Shown piece after piece: positions 26,488 through 35,207 of a stretch of DNA of 64,000 nt; position 1 is the stretch's first letter; each line of letters begins with the position of its first letter. The stretch lies in NCBI RefSeq assembly GCF_014062345.1, contig NZ_JACGLS010000001.1, positions 186,001-250,000 on the forward strand, given 5' to 3'. The translations under genes and the position numbers were made by a program. The notes beneath the pieces are model-generated. The model saw only the letters and a program-made list of their open reading frames with translations, was not told the origin of the DNA and did no database searches. Source of the stretch: Tenacibaculum pelagium (GTDB lineage: Bacteria; Bacteroidota; Bacteroidia; Flavobacteriales; Flavobacteriaceae).

Positions 26488-27320
26488 TGAAAAAATATAT
26501 AATTCTTCTTAGTTTAATTTTATCCAATGCAATTACTGCACAATTAAAAATTCCGCAACTAAGCCCGACTGCAACAATTACTCAAAATATAGGATTAACT
26601 GAAGTAACAATAAACTATTCGAGACCAAGCGTCAGAAATCGTGTTATTTTTGAAAAAAATGCATTACTTCCATTCAATGAAATATGGAGAACTGGTGCAA
26701 ATACAGCCACCAAAATAAGCTTTTCTAATGATATTAATATTCAAGGTGATACATTAAAAAAAGGAAATTACAGTATTTTAAGTATTCCGAAATTAAATTC
26801 ATGGGAAATAAGATGGTATTCTTATGATAGTGGGAACTGGAATACTTATGTTGATAAAACTCCTCTATTAACTATCGATGTTAATGTTAAAAAAGTACCG
26901 CAATTAATAGAAACTTTTGAAATAAGTTTTCAAGATATAACTTTAAAAAGTGCTTCTTTAGTTTTACAATGGGAACATACTGTTTTAAAGATTCCATTAA
27001 CAATTAACGAAAAAGAAAAGATATTAAATTCAATTAAAAAAACTTTAGCTGGTGCCTCAAGTTTCGATTATTACCAAGCTGCTTTATATTTACATGAAAC
27101 AAAAACAATGCTTCCAAAAGCTTTAGAATATATTAAAAAAGTAACCAAATCTAAAAAAGCTTTATTTTTTCAAGTTACAAGAGAAGCTTTAATACTAAAA
27201 GATTTAGGGGAAAATAAAGAAGCAGTAAAAGTAGCTAAAAGAGGGTTACTGCTTTCTAAAAAAGCAAAAAACAATGATTTTATAAAACTTAATAATAAAA
27301 TAATAAAAGGACTTAATTAG
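26487..27320 (+). CDS. DUF2911 domain exported protein
   Basis: A 277-residue protein with a signal peptide (MKKYIILLSLILSNAITAQ) and the DUF2911 domain: SPTATITQNIGLTEVTINYS, RPSVRNRVIF, PFNEIWRTGANTATKISFS and a GNWNTY stretch. The last 100 residues are helical and TPR-like (ALEYIKKVTKSKKALFFQ, LGENKEAVKVAKRGLL). Function of DUF2911 is unknown; it is frequent in Bacteroidota. Translationally coupled to the AraC-type gene and followed by a very strong terminator. Confidence 0.85.
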   Translation: MKKYIILLSLILSNAITAQLKIPQLSPTATITQNIGLTEVTINYSRPSVRNRVIFEKNALLPFNEIWRTGANTATKISFSNDINIQGDTLKKGNYSILSIPKLNSWEIRWYSYDSGNWNTYVDKTPLLTIDVNVKKVPQLIETFEISFQDITLKSASLVLQWEHTVLKIPLTINEKEKILNSIKKTLAGASSFDYYQAALYLHETKTMLPKALEYIKKVTKSKKALFFQVTREALILKDLGENKEAVKVAKRGLLLSKKAKNNDFIKLNNKIIKGLN

Positions 27321-27325
27321 GAAAT

Positions 27326-27360
27326 AAAAAAGCTCATTTCGTTAAGAAATGAGCTTTTTT
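27326..27360. terminator. Bidirectional terminator between DUF2911 and helicase genes
   Basis: A perfect 15-bp stem, AAAAAAGCTCATTTC with its complement, around a GTTAA loop, with A and T runs at the two ends. It serves both convergent genes. Confidence 0.9.
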
Positions 27361-27367
27361 ATTTTAT

Positions 27368-28924
27368 TTATTCCTCCTCTGGTGGTGGATGACCATGAAT
27401 TTCTTCATAAATCTCATCAAAATTATTTCGTAAGTGTGAATTTAACTTTTTACGATAATCATCTTGCAACCAATCTATAAAGTTATGCGTACTCTTACAA
27501 ATACATTTAGAATATCTAAAAATTCTATCATCTATTTCTCCTCCCAGCTTTTTTGCTAAAATTAATGCATCAAAAACATCCTCACTATTTTCAATACACA
27601 TTTTTGCATGATGAACTATCGACTTCTCTAACACTTTTTTTGATGATTGTCCAGCTTGAATCGTATCAATATAAACTCTTTTAACATCAAAATATAAATC
27701 TTTAGAATTTGAAAATTCAGCTTTTACCTCTGCTGGTAATTCATATCTAAAATCACTCTCAATTTCTTCGTCAGATAATAAGTTGTCTAAATAGAAATTC
27801 GGAGCTCTAAACATTTTTTGCCAATCTAAATCAGCTCCCCAAGGACCAAAACGATGGAAATTATTACCTAAATCAATAACATTAAATTCTGATTTCCCAG
27901 GTAAAATACGAGACCCTCTACCAATCATTTGATAATATAAAGTCAATGATTTTGTTGCTCTATTCAAAATAATTGATTTTACAGAAGGTTCATCAAAACC
28001 AGTAGTTAAAATACTTACTGATGTTATAATTGCATTTGGAGTTTTATGAAACCATTTTAAAATAAAATCACGTTCCTTTTTAGTGTTTGTATTATCTAAA
28101 TGAGCAATTGGGTATCCAGCCTTTTTAAACGTATCAAATACGTGCAATGAAGTATTGATACCGTTATTAAATATCAACGTTTTAGTTCCCTTAGCACGTT
28201 CTTCATAAGCTTGTAAAAGCTTAGAAAGCATATCTGTATTGGTATATAAATCTTCAGAAGATTTAACTGTATAATCACCATTCGCTCCAATTTCTAAAGA
28301 TGTTAAACCAACATTGTATGAAAATACATTTGCTTTAGCTAAAAACTCATTCTCAATCAAAGTCCCAATACTTTCTCCTGCAATTAACTCATTGTAATTG
28401 TCTCTCATCGGAAGTTTAATATTTGAACTTAATGGTGTAGCTGTTACACCAAGTACAAATGACTTATCGAAAAACTTGAATAATTTAGTAAATGAATTGT
28501 AATGAGCCTCATCAATAATAACTAAACCAACATCAGAAATATCAAGCATATCGTCATTTAAACGATTGTTTAATGTTTCAACCATTGCAACGAAACAATC
28601 ATATTGATTTTGATCATCTAAACTTGCTTTAGAATCAATAATTTTATTATCAACTCCAAACTCTCCCAACATTTTAGCCGTTTGCTTACAAAGCTCAATT
28701 CTGTGGGTCATTATCAATACTTTCTTTTGATAATGCTTTAAATACTGACGAGTAATTTCAGAAAAGATTACCGTTTTACCACCACCAGTTGGTAACTGGT
28801 ATAGTAAATGGTAATTTTCAGGTGCATTCTCAAAACTTTTAAAAATTCTGTGCAATGCCTCTTTCTGATAATTGTATAGATTTTTTCCTTTAGTTTCTTG
28901 TGAAGTTGTTGTCTCGTTACTCAA
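27368..28924 (-). CDS. DEAD/DEAH-box superfamily 2 helicase
   Basis: A 518-residue SF2 helicase of the type often annotated as type III restriction Res-like. Motif I LPTGGGKTVIFSEI (about 46-59), motif Ia IMTHRIELCKQ, motif II IIDEAHYNSF, motif III VTATPL, and motifs V/VI SVSILTTGFDEPSVKS and YYQMIGRGSRI. The last 120 residues are unassigned; they include one cysteine pair (KCICK). No methylase, nuclease or defence partner is adjacent, so a housekeeping nucleic-acid role is more likely. Single gene with its own -7 box. Confidence 0.85.
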   Translation of the reverse strand: MSNETTTSQETKGKNLYNYQKEALHRIFKSFENAPENYHLLYQLPTGGGKTVIFSEITRQYLKHYQKKVLIMTHRIELCKQTAKMLGEFGVDNKIIDSKASLDDQNQYDCFVAMVETLNNRLNDDMLDISDVGLVIIDEAHYNSFTKLFKFFDKSFVLGVTATPLSSNIKLPMRDNYNELIAGESIGTLIENEFLAKANVFSYNVGLTSLEIGANGDYTVKSSEDLYTNTDMLSKLLQAYEERAKGTKTLIFNNGINTSLHVFDTFKKAGYPIAHLDNTNTKKERDFILKWFHKTPNAIITSVSILTTGFDEPSVKSIILNRATKSLTLYYQMIGRGSRILPGKSEFNVIDLGNNFHRFGPWGADLDWQKMFRAPNFYLDNLLSDEEIESDFRYELPAEVKAEFSNSKDLYFDVKRVYIDTIQAGQSSKKVLEKSIVHHAKMCIENSEDVFDALILAKKLGGEIDDRIFRYSKCICKSTHNFIDWLQDDYRKKLNSHLRNNFDEIYEEIHGHPPPEEE

Positions 28925-28947
28925 TTACTTATAAATTTTGGAATACG

Positions 28948-28955
28948 CAAAAATA
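28948..28955 (-). promoter_or_regulatory. -7 box of the helicase gene
   Basis: Minus-strand TATTTTTG, an exact TAnnTTTG match, 24 bp before the ATG at 28924. Confidence 0.45.
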
Positions 28956-28995
28956 CGAGCTATTTCTAGAAAAACCAGTGAAAACAGCATCTTTT

Positions 28996-29388
28996 TTAGA
29001 ATTTTCTCAAATCAATTTGTGCAATATCATAATGTGATGCATGCGCAATCGCTTCTCCGTTTTTAATCACCAATAACTGAGGAGATTGGTGTAAAACTTG
29101 AAACTCATACCCTATTTCATTAGAAATCTCTCTGTAGTTTAACAAGTCTAAATAATAGACTTTAAAATCTTTTAGTTCTTCATCAAAACTACTTACAAAG
29201 CGCTTAATCACCATACTACTAATTCCACATCTCGTAGAATGTTTAAAAATAGCTACAGGTTCATTTTTAGATTGACTTTTAATCTGTGCTATTTGCTCTA
29301 AAGAAGTTAATGGAATCCATTTAATAAATGATTCTTGTTCTTCTTTTTTAACTGTTTTATTTCCAAATATTGAGTTTAATAATCCCAT
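28996..29388 (-). CDS. ytxJ: Bacillithiol-system monothiol protein YtxJ
   Basis: A 130-residue thioredoxin-fold protein of the YtxJ family, thought to act as a monothiol bacilliredoxin-like partner in bacillithiol redox chemistry. The active-site region is FKHSTRCGISSMVIKRF with a single cysteine (Cys54); downstream the YYLDLLNYREISNEIG and cis-Pro HQSPQLLVIKNG segments fit the fold. The protein is cytoplasmic. It implies that this organism makes bacillithiol. Divergent from clpB, with an inverted repeat between the two genes. Confidence 0.85.
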   Translation of the reverse strand: MGLLNSIFGNKTVKKEEQESFIKWIPLTSLEQIAQIKSQSKNEPVAIFKHSTRCGISSMVIKRFVSSFDEELKDFKVYYLDLLNYREISNEIGYEFQVLHQSPQLLVIKNGEAIAHASHYDIAQIDLRKF

Positions 29389-29434
29389 TTAATGTTTTTT
29401 TACTCTGTCGATTTATTATTCAAAACCTTTCAAT

Positions 29435-29499
29435 CAGTCAAAAAGTCAGCAAAAACAACTCCTTAGCGACATTTTGACTGTTTCTGTTCTTTAAATTTG
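29435..29499 (+). promoter_or_regulatory. clpB promoter region with 9-bp inverted repeat
   Basis: CAGTCAAAA (29435-29443) and TTTTGACTG (29472-29480) are perfect inverted copies 28 bp apart. A -7 box TAAATTTG lies at 29492-29499, and the right repeat arm contains a TTTG that could serve as the -33 element (spacer 15, rather short). This may be a heat-shock control site. It is not a CIRCE element. Confidence 0.5.
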
Positions 29500-29528
29500 G
29501 TTGGTATTAATTTTGACTTTAGCCAAGT

Positions 29529-32132
29529 ATGAATTTTAACAATTATACAATAAAATCACAAGAAACCATTCAACAAGCGCAACAATTAGTGCAAGCAAAT
29601 GGAAATCAGCAAATAGAAAATGAGCATATTTTCAAAGCTTTATTTACAGTTGATGAAAATGTGTTACCATTTATATTAAAGAAACTCAACATTAATATTG
29701 ATGTTGTTCAACAAATTTTAGACAAACAATTAGAAAGTTTTTCTAAAGTTTCTGGTGCAGAATTAATGCTTTCTCGTGAAGCAAGTAAAACGCTTAATGA
29801 AGCGTCTATAATAGCTAAAAAAATGAACGATGAATATGTTTCTATCGAACATTTAATTTTAGCAATTTTTAAATCAAAAAGTAATATTGCTCAAGTTTTA
29901 AAAGATCAAGGTGTAACTGAGAAATCATTAAAATTAGCAATAGACGAATTACGTAAAGGAGAAAGAGTTACTTCACAAAGCGCAGAAGAAACTTATAATT
30001 CTTTAAATAAATACGCTAACAATTTAAACCAACTAGCACAAGACGGAAAATTAGATCCAGTTATTGGTCGCGATGAGGAGATTCGTAGATTATTACAAAT
30101 TTTATCTCGTAGAACTAAAAACAATCCAATTTTAGTTGGTGAACCTGGAACAGGTAAAACCGCTATCGCAGAAGGTTTAGCACATAGAATCATCCGTGGT
30201 GATGTTCCTGAAAATCTAAAAGATAAAGTAATTTTCTCCTTAGATATGGGTGCTTTAATTGCCGGAGCTAAATTTAAAGGAGAATTTGAAGAACGATTAA
30301 AATCAGTAGTAAAAGAAGTAACAACTTCTGATGGAGACATTGTATTATTTATCGATGAAATTCACACTTTAGTTGGTGCTGGTGGCGGTCAAGGTGCTAT
30401 GGATGCTGCAAATATTTTAAAACCTGCTTTGGCTCGTGGAGAATTACGCGCAATTGGTGCCACTACCCTAGATGAATATCAAAAGTATTTTGAAAAGGAC
30501 AAAGCTTTAGAACGACGTTTTCAAAAAGTAATTGTTGATGAACCAGATACAGAAAGTGCTATTTCTATTCTTCGTGGAATTAAAGATAAATATGAAACAC
30601 ACCATAAAGTTAGAATTAAAGACGAAGCTATTATTGGCGCGGTAGAATTATCGCAACGTTATATTACCAATCGTTTTTTACCAGATAAAGCTATTGATTT
30701 AATGGATGAAGCGGCTTCTAAACTTAGAATGGAAATCAATTCTAAACCAGAAGAATTAGACGTTTTAGACCGTAAAATAATGCAACTAGAAATTGAAATT
30801 GAAGCGATTAAACGTGAAAATGATGAAGTCAAACTAAAATCTCTAAACGCAGATTTAGCCAACTTAAAAGAAGAACGTAACGAGATTAATGCTAAATGGC
30901 AATCAGAAAAAGCTGTAGTAGATACTGTTCAGAAATTAAAAACTGATATTGAAAACTATAAGTTAGAAGCTGATAAAGCTGAGCGCCAAGGTGATTATGG
31001 AAAAGTAGCCGAGTTACGCTATGGTAAAATAAAAGAAGCGCAAGAAGTACTTGAAAAGCAACAAGAGGTATTAGCCAATCAAAGTGAAAATGCTTTAATA
31101 AAAGAAGAAGTAACTTATGATGATATTGCGGAAGTAGTTGCAAAATGGACAGGTGTACCTGTAACAAAAATGTTACAATCTGAACGTGAAAAATTATTAA
31201 AGCTAGAAGACGAATTACACAAACGTGTGGTTGGACAAGAAGAAGCTATTGAAGCGGTATCTGATGCAGTTCGTAGATCAAGAGCTGGATTACAAAATCC
31301 GAATAAACCAATTGGTTCTTTTTTATTCTTAGGAACGACTGGTGTTGGTAAAACAGAATTAGCAAAAGCATTAGCAGATTATTTATTTGATGATGAAAAT
31401 GCAATGACTCGTATTGATATGAGCGAGTACCAAGAGCGTCATTCAGTAAGTCGTTTGGTAGGAGCTCCTCCAGGATATGTAGGTTATGATGAAGGTGGAC
31501 AATTAACAGAAGCGGTTCGTAGAAAACCATATTCAGTAGTATTGTTAGATGAAATAGAAAAAGCACATCCAGATACTTTTAATATTTTATTGCAGGTATT
31601 AGATGAAGGTAGGTTAACAGATAATAAAGGGCGTGTTGCAGATTTTAAAAACACTATAATTATCATGACTTCAAATATGGGAAGTCATATAATTCAGGAA
31701 AAATTTGAAAATATGAAAGGTGATATCTATACAACTATGGATTTAGCCAAAACAGAAGTTCTTGGTTTATTAAAGCAAACGGTTCGTCCTGAGTTTATTA
31801 ATAGAATTGATGATATTACTTTGTTCGCTCCTTTATCTCAAGATAACATCAAACAAATTGTAAAATTACAATTGAATAGTGTTAAGAAAATGATAGCAGA
31901 ACAAAACATTACACTAGATGCAACGGATGAAGCTGTTGATTATTTAGCAAAAAAAGGATATCAACCAGAGTTTGGAGCGAGACCTGTTAAACGTGTTATT
32001 CAAAAAGAAGTATTGAATCAGTTATCTAAAGAAATATTATCAGGTAAAGTAACAACTGATAGTATCATTTTACTAGATGCTTTTGATGATAAGCTCGTGT
32101 TTAGAAATCAATCGGATTTAGTAGAGAATTAA
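29529..32132 (+). CDS. clpB: ATP-dependent disaggregase ClpB
   Basis: An 867-residue Hsp100 disaggregase that works with DnaK to rescue aggregated proteins. An N-terminal Clp repeat domain (1-150) is followed by AAA1 with Walker A GEPGTGKTAIAEG and Walker B VLFIDEIHTLVGAG, the ClpB-specific coiled-coil middle domain (about 410-530), and AAA2 with GTTGVGKTELAKAL and VVLLDEIEKAHPD. The C-terminus has the D2 small domain (GYQPEFGARPVKRVIQKE). Length is as usual for ClpB and the long middle domain separates it from ClpA/ClpC. Probably heat-induced. It ends in a strong terminator. Confidence 0.97.
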   Translation: MNFNNYTIKSQETIQQAQQLVQANGNQQIENEHIFKALFTVDENVLPFILKKLNINIDVVQQILDKQLESFSKVSGAELMLSREASKTLNEASIIAKKMNDEYVSIEHLILAIFKSKSNIAQVLKDQGVTEKSLKLAIDELRKGERVTSQSAEETYNSLNKYANNLNQLAQDGKLDPVIGRDEEIRRLLQILSRRTKNNPILVGEPGTGKTAIAEGLAHRIIRGDVPENLKDKVIFSLDMGALIAGAKFKGEFEERLKSVVKEVTTSDGDIVLFIDEIHTLVGAGGGQGAMDAANILKPALARGELRAIGATTLDEYQKYFEKDKALERRFQKVIVDEPDTESAISILRGIKDKYETHHKVRIKDEAIIGAVELSQRYITNRFLPDKAIDLMDEAASKLRMEINSKPEELDVLDRKIMQLEIEIEAIKRENDEVKLKSLNADLANLKEERNEINAKWQSEKAVVDTVQKLKTDIENYKLEADKAERQGDYGKVAELRYGKIKEAQEVLEKQQEVLANQSENALIKEEVTYDDIAEVVAKWTGVPVTKMLQSEREKLLKLEDELHKRVVGQEEAIEAVSDAVRRSRAGLQNPNKPIGSFLFLGTTGVGKTELAKALADYLFDDENAMTRIDMSEYQERHSVSRLVGAPPGYVGYDEGGQLTEAVRRKPYSVVLLDEIEKAHPDTFNILLQVLDEGRLTDNKGRVADFKNTIIIMTSNMGSHIIQEKFENMKGDIYTTMDLAKTEVLGLLKQTVRPEFINRIDDITLFAPLSQDNIKQIVKLQLNSVKKMIAEQNITLDATDEAVDYLAKKGYQPEFGARPVKRVIQKEVLNQLSKEILSGKVTTDSIILLDAFDDKLVFRNQSDLVEN

Positions 32133-32154
32133 TAGTAAGTTTTTATAGTTAAAC

Positions 32155-32184
32155 AAAAGCCAAAACCTTAGTGTTTTGGCTTTT
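32155..32184 (+). terminator. Intrinsic terminator of clpB
   Basis: AAAAGCCAAAAC and GTTTTGGCTTTT form a perfect 12-bp stem around a CTTAGT loop, 22 bp after the stop codon. Confidence 0.85.
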
Positions 32185-32241
32185 ATCATTAAAAGAAATG
32201 CTAAATATTTCTTATTTTAGTAGAAATAACACAACCAAACT

Positions 32242-32802
32242 ATGAACGAATTTTTACTTAAATTGGTTATTAACATTATTATATCTGTTATAATAATTCG
32301 TTTTATCTACTACAAATCAACAAAAAACAGTGATTATGTCTTTACGTATTTTGTTATTGGTTTAATTGTTTTTTTACTGTGTTATTTACTTAAAAGCATA
32401 GAACTTCAATTAGGTTTTGCATTAGGGTTATTTGCTATTTTTGGGATTCTTCGTTATCGTACTTCTGCTATTAGCATTAAAGAGATGACTTATCTTTTTT
32501 CGATAATAGGCTTATCAATAATCAATTCATTAACAGAATGGTCTTATTATAAAGAGCTTTTAGTTTCTAATATTATAGTGATTGTTTTTATTGGAGTTTT
32601 AGAAAATATTTTCACCCATAAAAAACTAAAATCTACTACAATCACATATCCTAATTCAAATCAACTTAATTTAAAAAATCAAAGAGAATTAATAAAATCT
32701 ATTGAGAATGATTTAAATGTTACTATTCAAAAAATTGACGTGAAGAAGATAGATTACCTTAATAACACTACGGATATAACGATACACTATTCCACAGCTT
32801 AA
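32242..32802 (+). CDS. DUF4956 membrane protein
   Basis: A 186-residue inner-membrane protein with about four helices in the first 120 residues and a soluble C-terminal domain of 65 residues that looks ferredoxin-like (ESIENDLNVTIQKIDVKKID is the key stretch at 150-175). The hallmark FALGLFAIFGILRYRTSAIS (about 56-75) identifies DUF4956. In other bacteria this family often sits beside VTC-type polyphosphate polymerases or CotH-like proteins; its function is unproven. Here it starts a three-gene plus-strand unit: its stop overlaps the start of the dikinase-like gene (32802), and a phosphatase lipoprotein follows. Confidence 0.85.
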   Translation: MNEFLLKLVINIIISVIIIRFIYYKSTKNSDYVFTYFVIGLIVFLLCYLLKSIELQLGFALGLFAIFGILRYRTSAISIKEMTYLFSIIGLSIINSLTEWSYYKELLVSNIIVIVFIGVLENIFTHKKLKSTTITYPNSNQLNLKNQRELIKSIENDLNVTIQKIDVKKIDYLNNTTDITIHYSTA

Positions 32803-34703
32803 TGAACTATAAACTTGTAATATTAGCTTTTTTATTATGCTCGCTTGGTGTAAACTCACAAAGCTATAAAAGTAGTTTAGCCTCCAAAGCTGATTTTGAC
32901 AAACTATCATATAAACCTTTGTCTAATAAATACGGTATTGTTAAATCTTTAAAAGTTGTCTATGATTTAAAAAACAAAAAGCTTTATTACACTAATAGTG
33001 AACAATATAAATATCATTATGAATTTGTTATAAATTATTTAGGAATAACTCAAGAGCTTCAAAACTTCAACAACTATAACTATAATGAGGCTCATAAAAA
33101 TAAACGCTATTTATTAGCTAATATAAATTACTACAATAACCTAAACACTTACACCTTAGAGCTCTCACCTGCTGATGAAATGAATATAAAAGACATTTCA
33201 TTTTTATATAAAGAAATTAAAAGTACTTCTTATTTTAAAAAATTTAAGTTTTTTTTAAACACCTCAAGATTAGTCGCAGAAAAACAAAATTTAACTATAC
33301 CCTTTATAACTGTAGATAAAATCTATGGAAATCAGATATATCAACCTATTTCATTAAATAAATCTTATGGAAAACTACGTTTTATCGATATTGATAATCT
33401 AAAAAATGAGAATATAATTAAAACAGATATTGTTGTTGTAAATAAACCAGTGTTAAGCTTACCTATTGTAAATGGGATTATAACAACTAGAATGCAAACT
33501 CCATTGAGCCATATTTCTGTTTTAGGAATTAACAGAAAAATTCCAGTAGCTACTTATAAAAAAGCATACACAAATAATCATCTTAAAAAGTTAAAGAATC
33601 AATATGTTTCATTTGAGGTAAAACTAGATACTTTTTACGTTAAACCTATTTCAGAAAAGAAATTTGAAAGAAAAACTAAACCCAAAAAGAAAAGGTTGAA
33701 AAACCTAAAAATAAGAGGAGATATTGACTCATTAATTTCAGGTAAATACCTAAATTATAAAATGATTGATATCGTTGGTGGTAAAGCAGCTAATTTTGGA
33801 GAATTATATAAACTTGCTCAAACAAATAATTTTAAAGTTCCTGAATGTTCATTTGCCATACCTTTCCATTATTATTTACAACACATTAAAAATCAAAACA
33901 TTTACGAGTTAATAGACAAAACCATCAACGATTATAATACCAACAAAAATGATAGCCTTCTTTTTATCAATTTAAAAAACATTCGAAAGAAAATTAAAAA
34001 AGCTCCCATAAATACTTCCTTAATTACCAACACAAATAATAGAATTAGTAAAAATTGTGCATATAAAAGAATCCGATTTAGAAGTTCTACTAACGCAGAA
34101 GATATTATTGGTTTTAGTGGTGCTGGCTTATACACTTCGAAAACAGGTATTTTAAACGACACTAAAAAAACTTTTGAAAAAGCCATTAAAAAAGTATGGG
34201 CTAGTTTATGGAACAAAGAAGCATTTTTAGAAAGGGAATTATTTAATATAAATCAAAAAACTGTAGCAATGGGTATTTTAGCACATCGTTCTTTTCCTAA
34301 TGAAATTGCTAACGGAGTCGCTATAACCAAAAATTTATATAGAAAAGATTTTTATGGAAATGTAATTAATATGCAGCTAGGAGAAGAACCTGTTGTGAAT
34401 CCTAATAAAGATATTACGAGTGAGCAAATTTTGTGTTATGAAGGTGCTGATGTTGAGCTTTATAATAAAAAGAAAGCAATAGAAATAATAACTTATTCGA
34501 GCTTAAGTAAGAATAAATTAATACTTAATGATCAAGAGATTTTAAGTTTAGCAAAACAATTGAATGTTATAAAAAAGCACTTTTATAAAAAAGTATACAA
34601 AAGACGAAAATCCTTTCTTAATTTTGGTTTAGATATAGAATTTAAAATTGATGGAGACAATAGAGATTTATATATCAAACAAACCAGATACTTTAACGAT
34701 TAG
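32802..34703 (+). CDS. Exported glucan-water-dikinase-like protein (His domain + PPDK-type ATP-grasp)
   Basis: A 633-residue protein with a signal peptide (MNYKLVILAFLLCSLGVNSQ). Residues 21-200 are unassigned. A PEP-utiliser swivelling domain follows (about 205-275), with the phosphohistidine motif TPLSHISVLGINRKIPVA (His237). Then comes a complete PPDK/PEP-synthase ATP-grasp domain (about 318-633): VGGKAANFGEL (Lys328), RFRSSTNAEDIIGFSGAGLY (Arg427, Glu433), AIKKVWASLWNKEAF, and DIEFKID with LYIKQTR at the end. PEP synthase has the opposite order plus a TIM barrel. His domain before a C-terminal ATP domain, and the phrases SNGED-GAGLY-like and KKVWASxWN, are as I recall in plant alpha-glucan water dikinases. 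No carbohydrate-binding module is recognised. Export makes the ATP source a puzzle. Confidence 0.75.
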   Translation: MNYKLVILAFLLCSLGVNSQSYKSSLASKADFDKLSYKPLSNKYGIVKSLKVVYDLKNKKLYYTNSEQYKYHYEFVINYLGITQELQNFNNYNYNEAHKNKRYLLANINYYNNLNTYTLELSPADEMNIKDISFLYKEIKSTSYFKKFKFFLNTSRLVAEKQNLTIPFITVDKIYGNQIYQPISLNKSYGKLRFIDIDNLKNENIIKTDIVVVNKPVLSLPIVNGIITTRMQTPLSHISVLGINRKIPVATYKKAYTNNHLKKLKNQYVSFEVKLDTFYVKPISEKKFERKTKPKKKRLKNLKIRGDIDSLISGKYLNYKMIDIVGGKAANFGELYKLAQTNNFKVPECSFAIPFHYYLQHIKNQNIYELIDKTINDYNTNKNDSLLFINLKNIRKKIKKAPINTSLITNTNNRISKNCAYKRIRFRSSTNAEDIIGFSGAGLYTSKTGILNDTKKTFEKAIKKVWASLWNKEAFLERELFNINQKTVAMGILAHRSFPNEIANGVAITKNLYRKDFYGNVINMQLGEEPVVNPNKDITSEQILCYEGADVELYNKKKAIEIITYSSLSKNKLILNDQEILSLAKQLNVIKKHFYKKVYKRRKSFLNFGLDIEFKIDGDNRDLYIKQTRYFND

Positions 34704-34706
34704 AAA

Positions 34707-35204
34707 ATGAAATATTTTAAACTTTTTATACTATTATTCTTAGTAAGTTCATGTACTCAAAAAGAGACTGAAACAACTACTTACTATTTAATTCGTCATG
34801 CAGAAAAAGATAGGACTGATAAAACGAATAAAAATCCAGATTTAAATAATAAAGGATTAGAAAGAGCTAAAAAGTGGTCGGAAATATTAAAAAATGTAGA
34901 ATTTGATATGATTTATTCCACTAACTATAATAGAACCCAACAAACGGCTAAACCAACTGCAGATAGTAATAACCTAGAAGTTTTATCATATAATCCAAAT
35001 GATATGTATAATCTTAAGTTTCAAAAAGAAACTATAGGAAAAACAGTTTTAATAGTTGGGCATAGTAACACTACTCCATTTTTTGTCAATAAAATTTTAG
35101 AAAAAGAAAAACATCAACAAATAGATGATCGCAATAATGCTAACTTATATATTGTTAATGTTCAAAATGGTATAAAAACCGATATTCTATTAAAAATAGA
35201 GTAA
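34707..35204 (+). CDS. SixA/PGAM-like histidine phosphatase lipoprotein
   Basis: A 165-residue lipoprotein (signal MKYFKLFILLFLVSSC; Cys16). The histidine-phosphatase core has the nucleophile motif LIRHAEKDRTD (His31), a substrate-loop region DMIYSTNYNRTQQTA with the second arginine, and the second catalytic histidine in VGHSNTTPFFVNK. Small size and sequence place it nearest the SixA/SixA-like group, some of which remove phosphate from phosphohistidine; others act on phosphate esters. It starts 3 bp after the stop of the dikinase-like gene, and a functional link (removing phosphate that the dikinase adds, or resetting its His) is inference. Confidence 0.8.
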   Translation: MKYFKLFILLFLVSSCTQKETETTTYYLIRHAEKDRTDKTNKNPDLNNKGLERAKKWSEILKNVEFDMIYSTNYNRTQQTAKPTADSNNLEVLSYNPNDMYNLKFQKETIGKTVLIVGHSNTTPFFVNKILEKEKHQQIDDRNNANLYIVNVQNGIKTDILLKIE

Positions 35205-35207
35205 TAT

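Noticed and set aside
27368-28924. Helicase as the Res subunit of a type III restriction system or part of a defence island
   Set aside because: No methylase, nuclease domain or other defence gene is adjacent, and the neighbours are housekeeping genes.
29993-31666. Several minus-strand open frames of 60-115 codons inside clpB
   Set aside because: They are shadows of the clpB codons on the opposite strand, with unnatural Leu/Ser-rich compositions; clpB itself is intact.
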